Source: Pohlia nutans | Taxonomy: Eukaryota > Streptophyta > Bryopsida > Bryales > Mniaceae | Assembly: GCA_022496805.1 (NCBI GenBank) | Contig: CM040102.1 | Location: 22,197,955 to 22,261,954, forward strand | DNA length: 64,000 nucleotides | Direction: 5' to 3' | In this document: positions 48,598 to 60,890 of the stretch, piece by piece | Numbering within the stretch: position 1 is the stretch's first letter | How the letters are laid out: each line of letters opens with the position of its first letter | Made by a program: the position numbers and the translations under genes | Notes under the pieces: model-generated | What the model saw: the letters and a program-made list of their open reading frames with translations, nothing else | What the model was told of the DNA's origin: nothing | The model's database searches: none

Positions 48598-49092
48598 AGG
48601 TGCAATATGTGTGTTTTTATATTACGTTGAAGTTACGTGGAATGTGAGCCTGATGGCAAAGTTCAAGAACCCCTCGACGAGAAAGGGTGCAACAAAGTTG
48701 TTTTCTTGTTTTTATACATATTCTGTGGAAGTTCTGGATTTATTTCCAATTTTTTCATTTTGAATAAAATGAAAAAAAAACTTTAAAAAATTAAAAATTA
48801 AATAAAAGCATCAAATGGGATCGCTAAATTTAATTAAATTTTATTAATTCATAGTAAATGTATTCTAAAAATAGATTTAAAAAGTAAAAGCATGGATACA
48901 AATAAGAGGAACACTATGCCACTAGAGTTAGACTTTTAAATTTGGAAATAATTAAAGTAAAGTTAAGTACTTACTATATAAATAATCTTCCAATATGCTT
49001 AATATCAATCATAATATAAACCATAGTATATTACAATCATTCACCGTCTAATTTTACTTTACAATTTAATCTCGTTGTTGTGAAATTCCACG
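48598..49092. other. AT-rich 5' flank of the KDZ-like gene
   Basis: No gene or convincing terminal inverted repeat of the transposase element is visible. Confidence 0.4.
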
Positions 49093-52000
49093 ATGGAATT
49101 TTTTATGTGTGAATGGTGCAATGCAGGTCCTTTTTATCATAAACGATCTCTAACTACACATGTAGTCACGTGCATAGGGAAATTGAGGCCAAATACACAA
49201 CAACTCCAAGTTCCGGTATCTCCATCGACAACAACAGAATTCATTGAACCAACAAATGAACCTCTACATCCTAGTCAAACCCCTCAACCCAATCTAGCTT
49301 CAGGACCGAGTGTAGCGCATGGGAGAAACGAACCTTTAGATATAAATTTCAGTGAGCCAATTGATGATGACTTAGAAATAAAGGAATTCGATTTTCTTGA
49401 TCAAAGTGAACTTTCGTCACATGTATATGATTCAACTTTTAGCCTCATCAATTGGATTAGAACATGCAAAAAGGGAGGGGGATTATCTAACAGTGATATA
49501 GATAAGTTGTTCAAACAAGTGTTGTTCCACCCATCAGTTAAGTTAGAATAGGTTTCAGTGAGATCACCTTATGATGTTGAGAATTATGAAAAGACTTTAT
49601 ACAACGAAGCAGATGGATGGAAAAAGAAGAAATTGAGGGAAGTATTTTAAATTACCGGGATCCAATTATAGCATTAGAATTGTTGTTCTCATCCCCCGTA
49701 GTTGCAGAAAACTTTACTCTACAACCCTCAATTACACCAGTGCAAGATGCAGAAAGAATATATTTAACTCCTGCAACAGGAAATTGGTGGCGCTTGATGC
49801 AAGTAAGTTCCAAAAATTACAAAGCTATAGAAAATGTCTTTTTTAAAATTCACACTTTCTATGTGTAGGTTTTTATTGTTTCAAATTTAGAACATACAAT
49901 CATGTGGGGCCTAAAAACGTTTCAAAAAGCATAAATTTTAATTCTACATGATTGTGACTTCATATTTGAACAGGAACATGTAAATTCCGAACATGGCAAA
50001 GGGAGGGTTGTAGCACCCTTAATTTTGTATAGTGATAAAACGTCACTATCAAACACTGGTAAAGTAAGCGGCCATCCGATTTATTTCAGCATCGGGAATA
50101 TTTCTTGCGAAGATAGATACCTCCCAGAAGGACATTGCTTGCTAGCAATTCTACCAGATTTTAATGTGATGGAATCTGATCCTGTGAAACGATTAAAGTT
50201 ATTTCAAAGGTGCTTGTCGCGAATTTTAAAACCGCTTAAAGACGCCAGTTTCACGTAAGTCAATCTTCCCTACTATCATATTTTATTAAAAAATATTTAC
50301 AACAGAATCACCTAGTTATCAAGGTAAATTAATAATTCGTTTGGAAAGAAAAAACATGGAAAATATGTATTTGAACCGATCAAACAATAATCATGTGCAT
50401 ATCACCGTTTGTGCATCACTTCACCACATTTAAAATGGTAGGAATGATTTTTTTGAAGACCTATAAAAACATTTCTTTTCATACTTTACTTGACATGAAT
50501 ATTTTATTTATCAATCTTGAACAAATATTGTGTTTGAGTGTCTGACATTGGTTTTTGATAGTGGCATATCATTATTTGATCCATTCGGCAACGAACAAAT
50601 GGTTCATCCTCGATTGTATGCTTATGTTTGCAATCATCCAGAAGGATGCAAGGTAATAAAATTTCTACAAATAGTATTGCAAAATAAACCAATTATTTAT
50701 TTTATTTTATTTTATATCATATATAGTTTTATTATTATATTGCTAATATTTGTAAATATGTATGTCTGCTAGGTAACTTGTACATATGATACAAACAAAT
50801 CTCGCCACCCTTGCAGTATGTGCATGTGTCCAAAATTTTCATTATCGGAGGTAGAAAGAGGAAAAATTAATTATCGCACAGAGGCTTCTATGAAAAAAAT
50901 TTATCAACAAATGTCTACACAACCACGGACAATGCAAGCCGCTATAGCAAAATCATGTTCACTTCATCCAGTGGAGGTCAGTGTATTCATGCTATGGTAA
51001 ACTTTTTTGTTAGAATCATATAGAGTTTCAATTTGTTCATATATATATATATAATTCACGGTGAAACTAACGGATTTTTATTTTTGTTCAAAATGTTCTA
51101 GTCCAATTTTTAAAATTGAAATTAGAATAGTAGTATTTCATTTGATTTTTTTCAATTTGATTGTTCATCCAGAACTTGTTACGGTAATATTCTTCGCATT
51201 TGGATTTTTGTACATAGGGGGTTTTACCTTTATGTATTGTTTTGGGATTTCATCTAATTTTTTTGTAAATGAATGATCTAATATAATGTATCGAAAAGCT
51301 ATTTAGTTATTTTCAAAACGATAATATTTAGAGTGAAGAAAAATAATTCATTCATTCTATACTTGATTTACTTTTAAATATTCAAATTTAGATTACAGTG
51401 TTCTGGATAATGTGAATTGGTCATAAAGTTAAAATTCTACATCTATAGAAACTGCATGGGCTTAGAGCAAACAAGTTCTGTGCTACATTGAAAAAATAAA
51501 ATAAAAATTAGCAATAGAGAAATTGATAATTTCCAAATCTTTAGAGTACACTACATGAACAACAAAAATTACATGAAATTCACATTCCAAATTTACAATC
51601 ATTATATTGTGTAATGTGCAGTTTTTTATATTACAGAACTACATTCTTTAAGTATTAGCAAAAAGAATGTTTTAGTTGGAAAAATGTCTAATTCGTGTTC
51701 ACTGTTTAATAGTGTGCGCTATGGGATTTTGCTGGAGGAGATACGGAGTTTGGAAACCCTTATCTTGCAATTAATGTTGACATGTTACACCAAGCCGACT
51801 TGGGCATCTTCAAAACTCTTATGGACATACTGCAAAGCGTTTCTAAAGAACTGGAAAACCCACCTCTTCTTGAAATGGATAGAAGGCTTTTAGTAATCAA
51901 AGAGTCAGCACGTTTTTTTCAATTTCGGGTGCCTGGAACTGACAAAGGAGGATACTTTACTTCCAATGCTAATTTTGCAGCATTTGAACATCGTTGCGTA

Positions 52001-52944
52001 ATGCAGGTTAGTTCAATTTGATCCTCAATACCACTTTCTAAATTCAATACTCGATGAATTTGGTGTTTTTTATAATATATCTATAGTCTTATTCTAAAAT
52101 AAGTGTGGATGCATGATATTCAAAGACGGATGATAATTGTAATGACTATTTTTATTGGCTAACGATTGAGCCTTTGTATGGATAGGTGGTTGTTTTTGGC
52201 ATGTTGGGACTATTTCCCAACTACTTCATTGACGCTGTTGTAAATTTTTTACAATGGTATCAATTAGCTTGTCGTTCAAAAGAATTCTCCAAGGAATCTC
52301 TTACAGCAATGGATGCCTGCATGAAAAGGTGATTATTGTACCAGTTAAATTTTGTTACTCTTAAAATTGAAATTAAAACAAATAGAAACATATGCTTGTA
52401 CTAAAGTATTTGAAAAATCTCAAAGGTGGTTTGATGGATTCCAAAACATTAATGTAATACTTGAATCCTTACAATAATGGCAATACAATTGTACAATGTG
52501 AACTCATATCGCAACGTGCATTACTTAGAAATGTGTTTGTATTTATATTGACTCTTAAGTATTCATTGTTTGCTTCAGGGCGGTACAAATATTCCGAATT
52601 CACTTAGGAACGTGGCAAAAATCAAATTTCAATTTAGTCAAGATTCATGCCATGAAACATTATTCCTCTTCAATTCGTCGTTCTGGAGCTCCAGTTGAAT
52701 ACAGTTCAAACATGTATGAGAATTTGCACATAGCATTGGTGAAAACAGCATACAGGGCTAGCAACAAGAAACAATTTTTGGATTATATTGTGAAATACAA
52801 TAGAAGACTGGAAGCGCTACGAATGAGTGCAGTGGAAAATGATGGATACTCTCCTCCGATTGGGAAAAACACGGTATTAGAGATGGTGAGTCATTGAATG
52901 TCTTTTAAAAATCACCATTGAGTTCTTCACTTTTTGTCTCTATA

Positions 52945-54484
52945 TTGAACCCTTTGACGCGCCAGCGTCCAGATTATGGGCGCTGGATGATTTCTGACGC
53001 GCCCTTTCACCACGCACAATGATGTTTTTCATCCATTCAATTTTATTTTAATTCTTGTGCTAGTCGACTACCATTTATGCCGTACTGATCTTCAAAATAA
53101 GATATTGAGAATTTTTGAAAAATAGCAAAAGTGGTTTATGTCAAGTTTCATTCTTAGTTCAAAAAGTGAGACCTAAAACATGATTTTCCATAATAAGTAG
53201 AATCAATTAGTGAAAACCATACCATCTTGTAGTGCATGTTATTCCAATTTCATTACAATATTTTTTAAATTTTTGATGTTAATTTAGGATTTTTAATTGA
53301 ATTTCAAGAGAAAGCCTTGCAAAATTAATTTAAAAAATTAATAATAAATATGATGAATCCAACTGTACAGATGTTATCTTCACATTGATGTTTATAACTT
53401 TGTTTTGTACAGTGGGGTCCAACATGGAATGGCGTTTTTGGTTTCGCAGTGAGAAAAATTTCAGTACTGCCAACTTTGAAAGCCTCCCGAGAGCTCAAAT
53501 ATTGGTATTTTACCACGAAAATTCTACCAGAGACTTATCTTTAAGTTAATTATATGTATGCCAAATTTCAAGGCCAAAAGATTCACCCAAAAAAAGTTAT
53601 TCAGAATCTACCAACATTGGTAGCTGTGGAAATGTTTTCACTGCTGCCAACTTTGACAGCCTCCCAAAGATTGAATTAATTTTTTTTTTGCCATAAAATT
53701 CTAGGAAAAAAACTTCTTTATGTTAATAACATATGATAAAAATTTCAAGGCCAAAAGATTAATACAAAAAACGATATTAACAATCTACCAACATGTGTAG
53801 TTGTGGGAAACAATGGGGGAAACTACACACATTGGTAGATTGTAAATAATTTTCTTTGTATAGATTTTTTGACCTTGAAATTTGGCATGAATGATTTTGT
53901 CATAAAGAGCATGTTGTACCAAAAATTTCATGGTAAATAGACAATTTCTCAACCGTAGGGAGGGTGTCAAAGTTGGTAGCAAAGTTTCCCCCATTGTTTC
54001 CCACAACTACACATGTTGGTAGATTGTCAATATATTTTTTGTATTAATCTTCTGGCCTTGAAATTTTTATCATATGTTATTAACATAAAGAAGTTCTTTT
54101 TCCAAGAATTTCATGGCAAAAAAAAATTAATTCAATCTTTGGGAGGTTGTCAAAGTTGGCAGCAGTGAATAACTACCAATGTTGGTAGATTTTGAATAAC
54201 GTTTTTTTGGTGAATCTTTTGGCCTTGAAATTTGGCATACATATAATTAACTTAAAGATAAGTCTCTGGGAAAATTTTCGTGGTAAAATTTTCGTGGTAA
54301 AATACCAATATTTGAGCTCTCGGGAGGCTTTCAAAGTTGGCAGTACTGAAATTTTTCTCACTGCGAAACCAAAAACGCCATTCCATGTTGGACCCCACTG
54401 TACATCAACTCCATTTTGATTTTCCATCAAACATTTTGTTGGAATCTTTGAAAACAGTGTTGAATCGGGATCTTGAAGGGTTAA
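52945..54484. mobile_element. TTAA-type element with nested foldback, in a KDZ intron
   Basis: The left edge TTGAACCCTTTGACGCG is close to the TTAACCC consensus and the right edge is CTTGAAGGGTTAA. The left part (about 52960-53390) is the dispersed repeat also at 11216. The rest is the hairpin element at 53407-54403. It accounts for most of the 1.7-kb intron between exons 7 and 8 of the KDZ-like gene. Confidence 0.6.
53407..54403. repeat. Large foldback: arms of about 420 bp, 158-bp loop
   Basis: The left arm 53407-53824 begins GTACAGTGGGGTCCAACATG and the right arm 53983-54403 ends with its inverse. The arms stay nearly identical through AGTACTGCCAACTTTGAAAG, ATGTATGCCAAATTTCAAGG and AATCTACCAACATTGGTAG. 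One 17-bp duplication, AAATTTTCGTGGTAAAA, marks the right arm. Each arm holds two diverged copies of a CAAGGCCAAAAGATT-AATCTACCAAC module, and the loop holds a third, inverted. A transcript across the intron would form a long hairpin. Confidence 0.95.
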
Positions 54485-55326
54485 AAACATACAATCATGT
54501 TATATTGGAGATTTTTTTGTTCAACCGATTCACTAATATTGTTGTGATGTTTTTTTTATGTTTTATGATAATCGCAGACTTTACAAACCGGGCAACATAT
54601 TTTGGCTGGCTTCTGACTTAATTTGAAAACGGAGCTCTTAGATCTTGATGGTGCTAACGCAATACATTTAAATTTGGAAACCGCCCAATCAAAGAAGGAG
54701 CGCATAATGGCCAGACTGTTGCAACCTGATATTTTGACTTATTTGAAATCCTCTTTGGATAAATACATGAACCAAAATAATTTGACGGGAGGGCAGGTTA
54801 GTACAACACGCGTTACTTAATTTCTTATTATCAAATTTATTTTCAAAACCCATAAATTCAATTTAAAAAACCGAAAACTAAACTTGTTTAATTATGCTTG
54901 CAGGTATTGCAAACTTACAGGTTTGTGGCACTATGCCCTGGTGGAAGTTCAAGGTATGGAGACACTCCAATGTTTACGCGTGCCACATCATCTTTTCATG
55001 GAAAAAAATAGTTTGGAAGTGTTTCTATTAAAATGGAAGGTGAAGGTGAGGAAGAGAAGACATCATATGGACAGCTGCGTCTGCTTTTCAAATCCAATAT
55101 GAAATTAGGACAACAAAATAGATATATAACAAAAGAATTGTGTCTAGTACGAATGTACGAAGAACAAGAGGTACATGCAACTTTAGGATGTCTTGAATTG
55201 AAATGGGTAGACGAAGACCCTGAATCATACAAGGTGATAGAAATAGAATCGATTTTGAAGGTTGTTCATATTATTCCACATTTTCAGAAAGCTGGGCATT
55301 TTTTTCTAAATAACTTTAAATTTTAA

Positions 55327-58061
55327 GCTACAATTATGCTTAACAAATAAAGGCCAAGTCATTGTTAAATTCATACAGTATAATTGCACACATGATAATT
55401 TTTACTAACCATAGAAAATATTGCGTCCACAGCGGATGCAAGAATGATTTTATTAATTTGGTAACTTATTTGAATTCCACAATTTTCACTCAATGTTGAC
55501 TAGGGAGTTGTAGAATGATGTCCTTTACGAGAAGAGAAATATATTACAGAATGCGCAATCAGGTAGATCAATCCGGCGGGAAAAAACAAAGCGTCAAAGC
55601 AGGTGAATTTGGGACATGGTAATCAGGGAAGTTGATGACTTCGAGGGCATTTTCACAGTAGGGCATCATAATTGATTTAAGAAAAAAAAGTGTACGATAT
55701 GTATAACATTTATCATCATTATGTCATTATCAATATATAAAAAATATAGATTTTTTTAGACGTAGTAAAACATAATCTTGTGGGAGAGTATTTGGAATGT
55801 TTCTACACATTTTATATATTTTTGGATTATTTTGGAATATTCCAAAAATAATTTTGACACCTTCACACATTTTTTGCAACGTAACAATTGATAACATTCA
55901 CAGTATTGGCTGAACTTGTCACCCACAAGTCACTTTATTCAAACAAAATTCTTTCGGAATCAATAATGGACGTTGTATTTAGTTTTAGAACAACATTTTT
56001 TCTGTGAACACCTGCATGTAATACATCGTTGTTTGCCCTTGAAATTTCAAATGCTAATAATGCTTCGAGAATTTATGAGAATGTTTGTACTGAATGACGT
56101 GCTGATTGTGCTCATAAATTTCAAAAAGCACTCTATGATCCGACCTTATAATCATATAATGTATACAACAGATTGTCCTAAGAATTGATGTACAATATGA
56201 CTAATAAGTCATCTTTCAACTTCAACAGTGAAGTTTTCTACATTAACACCAATTGAGAGATGGAATCATTATGTTCTTAAAAGTATCACAAGAAGTGATA
56301 AAAATTTAAAGATGAGCATGGTCTTATAGGGGTCAACTCCTATAATACCTATAAATGACGGATCAACCATGTTCTAGTCGCATCCCAAATACCGATGACT
56401 GCCTATGGTCAGAAAATGACATTTTTTTAGTTTTGATTTCTTATTGAAATTAGGGGTATGGTACATATTCTATTGTTTTTTTTTTATGCATTTTGTTTGC
56501 AATATTGAACTTCACTACTGGATTTCTCAAAGACAAACACCTCAACAATGTCCTAGTGTTATGAAACTGTCTGTTATAGAAAGTAATGATGCTTTTTTCT
56601 TCGAAAATTTATCTTTTTTATATTTTGGGATAGAATCTAGATTTATCCAATCATACCAAATTTGAAATTCTGGAAATGAAAATTGTAATTTTGGTGAATA
56701 TTAAATGGTAACTGCTTCTAAATTAATGAAATGAGTGTCTCAAACATTTTCTGGAAGTTTGACAATACATATAATTGCTAAACATTGTGCTTCTCATTTT
56801 CTCTTTTGGACCAAACTTCATGAAAGTTGTATAAATAAAATTTTATAACACATATAGGTTTTGCCCTTACCCTCTCTATCATTTAGGGATAAAGGGCTGA
56901 CATTGAAGAGGGTATAAAAAAAATACCTTATCAATTGATTTTAAAATATTAGACCAATACCAAATACCAGTGCTTTAATATTGTTGCAATATATATGCAT
57001 TACGTTTTTTTGTAATACTGATTTGAGACAAATCATGTAAACCGTTACAATACTGTTTGTATAGAGTTACAATATAATATTCATGCCTATGAAAATGGAT
57101 GGTATCTATAGTCAAAAAGTATTGATATTATACAAATGCAGTACACCAAAAAAAACCTTGAAGTAAGTATAACAAAGGTAACAACAAAGTACTGCACGCA
57201 GTACTGCAGCAGTACTACTGGAGTGGGGGGGCACTTTCCTGATGTAGAGAGTATGGATGAGGATAGAACGAACGGTGCAGATACCAAGTCCAATTTGCAT
57301 GGCATCTTGGTCAACAAAATGAAAAGCCGCCCCCCAAGCAGCAGTCCGTCATGGCATGTTCCCCTCATGAACTTCAAATCTACCGAATCAATTCAAATCT
57401 ACCGAATCAAAAAGTAGAAGTTTACGTTTGCTGGCGGGCTGCACATGTCAGCACCCAGTTGCCGCCAACTGTTCCCGCTCTTCCGTCCCCTCCCAGGACG
57501 TCATCCTCTTTTCCGTCGGACGAGGAACGACGAACGTCGGACGAGAGCTCCAAAAGGGAAGCGCCTTACTGCTGGCAGCAGGCATGCCCCCCCTGCTACT
57601 CTTCTAGTCCTGGTCTCTGCTTTTCCTCACCGTCTTGCCGATTTGCACTTCGTTGATGCGTCTTCCAGCTGACAGATCTTCCGGTGCCCTCGATCAGGTG
57701 GCCGTCTTTTGTTTTCCCGCTTTTCCTCGTATTTTTTCGTGGTTGTATGCGTTTTTTTGAGCTTATTTGCGCTGCGAATGGTGTTTCTGAAGACGGGGAT
57801 CCTTTTCGTTTTCATTTTTTGGGGCGGAGGTTGTTTGAGCTTTTTGTGTGCTTTTTAGGATTTTCTGAGATTGACGAGAACTTGAATGACAATGGATATT
57901 GTAGACGTGCGTAGCGCAGAGTTTTTTTTCATCGTCTTCTCAGCGAGGATTTGTTGATCGATGCGCTTGTAGCGGTGCGAGTAGGTCGAGCGATCTCATT
58001 GTGAATTCTGGTGAAACGTGCAGAAGTGTGTTTGTGTGTGCGAGAAAGCCTTTAGGGTAAG
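55327..58061. other. No gene recognised; one eroded MITE; GC-rich 3' part
   Basis: About 56660-56893 resembles the right half of the TTAA MITE at 47996-48597 and ends TCATTTAGGGATAAAGGG. From about 57420 base composition becomes more GC-rich, which probably marks the promoter and leader of the gene at 58062. The ORFs there have no known domains. Confidence 0.45.
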
Positions 58062-59538
58062 ATGCGGACGGCTACGCTGCTTTGTAGGCGATTGTCCTCT
58101 ATGGCTTCGCCGGGCTCCTTCAGGCCCATGGTGCGAAGGACTCTTGCAAGGGCTGGAGCGATGGATGATGTTCTCTCATCTCCACGAGGAACTGGGGGTG
58201 CGCTTGTTCGATTGAGCAACTTTGGGGCTGTGAGGTTCGTGGGGTTCGGGACCTTCAACGAAGAGCATGCGAATGCTGTAGTTCCTGAAGACGAGCATGA
58301 GGTACGTTTTCCTTTGCATGCAGAAAAACACGTAATGCTTGTTCTGGTCATGGATTTATGGTTTGCGCGGTGGACATGGATTTTCTTCTCATTTTTGGGA
58401 AAATTGGAACGGTATTCTCAGTTTAAGTATTTTTTGGTGGTTGCTAAGCCCGGTGAGTAACGGTTTGCTCCTCTTGATGAGTTTGCCCATCCCCAACTTG
58501 AAGGCTAGTTTTTCTCGTTGGGGATGGGCTACTGAATTTTCTAGTATGGACTCACTTGTGGTTTGTTGCACGCGGCTCATCTTCTGATGGATTCTCCGCA
58601 AATTGGTCTTCTGAGTCACTTCTGAAAAGTGGAGGAATTCCAACCTATTTATGATTTTGTTTTGGTCGTTTTCCTCTTCATGTGTGATGCTCCAGTTTGA
58701 GCGATAGAGTACTCTCAATAAGAGAGTGGAGTTCTTAGAGCTTACATCCCTCCCCCCGCTGAGTGATTGAATGCTAAGCCTTTCTTGCTCTGACTTCGAC
58801 TATTTTGACAAGTTCGCAGCAGATTGCATTTTATGGTCCAGGTTTGTAACTACTCATTTTGAAGAATGTAGGATGAGGTTGATGACGATGAGCATCCATC
58901 GGTGGCTATTGAGAAAGCTAGTCACGAGCTTTTCAGGCAATCCAATTCAGTTGGTAAGCTTGACTATCCATCATTTTATTCTGAGCAGATCAATAACCTC
59001 AAGTCCTGGTTTACGCTGAAAGTCTTAGAAATAACCGTGCGTTAGATGATTGTCTTCCAATGCTGTTGTGGATGCTTTTAGCTGATTGCTTGAATAATGT
59101 ACTCCCTCCGTCCCAAAGTTATTGTCATGTTTGAAAGTGCTTTTTTAAGTAGGTCAAAAAAATACTTCTTTGTGGCTAATTTTATTTAGGTTGCAATGAA
59201 CACATGCAATGTTCTTCAATCATTCTAGTGACATAATTTGGAACCTTTTTTAATCACGTTTCTTACAATATGACCTACTTAAAAAAGCACTTTCAAACAT
59301 GACGATAACTTTGGGACGGAGGGAGTATTGTATTACGCACTCTTTGTTTTGTATCTCAATCCATTCTGGATTTCATTGTGTAGTTGATTTTGACTCTGAT
59401 CAAGAGGAGTTTCAAGTCAAAGATCTTGGTAGAGAGAAGCCTGGCGCTGATATTGCAAACGAGGTATGGAGCGCGAAGGAGCAAGATGGCGCCAGCGTGT
59501 TCACCGATGAATCTGACAGAGCGACATCCAACACATAA
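58062..59538 (+). CDS. Unidentified 158-residue protein, probable organelle targeting
   Basis: Exons 58062-58301, 58872-58953 and 59384-59538 have GTACGT and GTAAGC donors and TAG acceptors, and join in frame to 158 residues. The N-terminus (MRTATLLCRRLSSMASPGS, then several more Arg) has no acidic residue in its first 33 positions, which looks like a mitochondrial or plastid presequence. The second half is acidic (PEDEHEDEVDDDEHPSVA) with a block VKDLGREKPGADIANEVWSA near the end. I do not recognise the family; the ADIANEVW block is loosely reminiscent of late-embryogenesis proteins of mitochondria, but that is a guess. Intron 2 carries a Stowaway MITE (59100-59327). The intact reading frame and splice sites, plus GC-rich 5' DNA, argue for a real gene. 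Confidence 0.65.
59100..59327. mobile_element. Stowaway-like MITE in intron 2
   Basis: CTCCCTCCGTCCCAAAG at both ends in inverted orientation; near-perfect inverted repeats of about 55 bp; TA duplications at 59100-59101 and 59326-59327. Same family as 2941-3208 but shorter and better preserved. Confidence 0.92.
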
Positions 59539-60173
59539 GAATCTGAAGGACGAAAACATACGGGTTCAAGTAGTCGTGGTACTGGAGGTATTTGAGTCGT
59601 GAAATAGTGGGAATACACTTGGTACTATTGTATAACTATGTCGAGACTGACTTGGCATACTCTTATATTCTGTGATGGGGTATTCATTACACCTGAGTGA
59701 CTTCTTTAGGAATGTAAGGAGGAACCAGGCACTCTTGCATTGTGCCGTGTACATAACTACTACCTGTACGGAAATGCAGCAGCTTGCCCAGTGTTGTTGG
59801 GTGAACTGGGTATTTTTGATGTAAGGAAGTAAGTTTAGCACTCAGAAGCTCATGGGTGTGCAGTATTGTATTTGGCATAGTTTACTGCTCAGTTAAAATA
59901 GAGCTCTGTAATCACCAGAATGTTTTTCTACATTGTGAGGACATTGATTTGTACAGGCAATGTGGAGCTTAGTATTGTAATATTCTTGTACAATTCTTCT
60001 AGGATTCTCGTAGTAGTTGTAATTGATGAATGTGGTTTTGAGCAGGTTTAAGTCTTTGAATATTGTATCTCATTTTCTAATCTGTTTGTAGTAATAACGC
60101 TGTGTAAAACTGGATATTGCTTGATGGAGAGTACTAAGTTATGTAACACAATTCATGTTACAGTCAGACCTCT
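59539..60173. other. 3' flank, no further gene recognised
   Basis: Probably includes the 3' untranslated region of the gene ending at 59538. No other coding signal. Confidence 0.4.
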
Positions 60174-60761
60174 TTAACCCCTAAACGTCCCAGAGTTCAG
60201 AAACTGGATCACGAATGAATTCAAAGCCTTCCCACGTTCTCATCAATGCTTGGATGAAACTCATCCAATTTTTTGGAGATTCTTCACCAAGTTGTTGTCC
60301 TATCTAATGGCTGGATTTAGTCATACTAGAGTACATATTTTTCTAAAATTACAAATGTAGAAGTATGTCTAGTTGTTGACCAAGCCAAAATTGCATTGAC
60401 TCTAGTTCAAAGTGGAATCGAGAAAAATGAGGTCATAAATTTAAGAAACACAAAAATTTCAAAGTATCACCACATTTAAGTGTATCTCATTTCAAACTCA
60501 TTTCAACAAATTTTACTCAAAAAATATTGAAATTTAGTGTGTAATCGAATTTGGAAGGAATTTTTAATTTTAACTTTCGAATTTCATAATTAAATATTGG
60601 TGATTGTATTAGTGAATCAAACCGTACGGATTGAATCTAAAATTCAAGATTTAGAACTTTCATTTGTATATCAACTCCAAAATATTTTTCTAAATGGTAG
60701 TTTATAATGTTTTTTCTCAAATTGTCTATTCCAGGGACACCCTGGTACGTTTAGGGGTTAA
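60174..60761. mobile_element. TTAA MITE, 588 bp, well-kept ends
   Basis: It begins TTAACCCCTAAACGTCCC and ends TGGTACGTTTAGGGGTTAA. The left part matches 63629 onward (CACCAAGTTGTTGTCCTAT, TACAAATGTAGAAGTATGT) and the right part matches 45753-46353. Confidence 0.85.
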
Positions 60762-60890
60762 AGGTTGCCTCTTTACAGGTTAACTGTTAACTCATGCCTA
60801 TTATTAACGTTTTGGTACTCCTTCAAATATTACACTAGTAATGGTTAACTTATCAAAAGTTGTCACTTGTAGTAGGTGGTTCATATATTA

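Larger units (their letters stand above)
49093..55326 (+). pseudogene. KDZ/Plavaka-like transposase gene, nine exons, broken
   Basis: Exons: 49093-49802, 49975-50254, 50562-50652, 50773-50976, 51713-52006, 52186-52328, 52579-52885, 54578-54796 and 54904-55326. All introns are GT-AG and all junctions keep frame. The N-terminus has a zinc-finger-like C-x2-C-x13-H-x3-C (CEWC...HVVTC). Family-typical blocks follow: LNYRDPIIALELL, YSDKTSLSNTGKV, FGNPYLAINVDMLHQADLGI, VKIHAMKHYSSSIRRSGAP and MYENLHIALVKTAYRASNK, ending with a basic-acidic tail and HFFLNNF. This order matches the Plavaka branch of KDZ transposases, best known from fungi. The Asp of SDKT, the Asp of VDMLHQ and the Glu of MYENLH are candidate catalytic acids. 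Damage: TAG at 49549-49551, a one-base frameshift near 49645, TGA at 54614-54616 and TAG at 55009-55011. The copy is dead but fairly recent. Confidence 0.8.
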
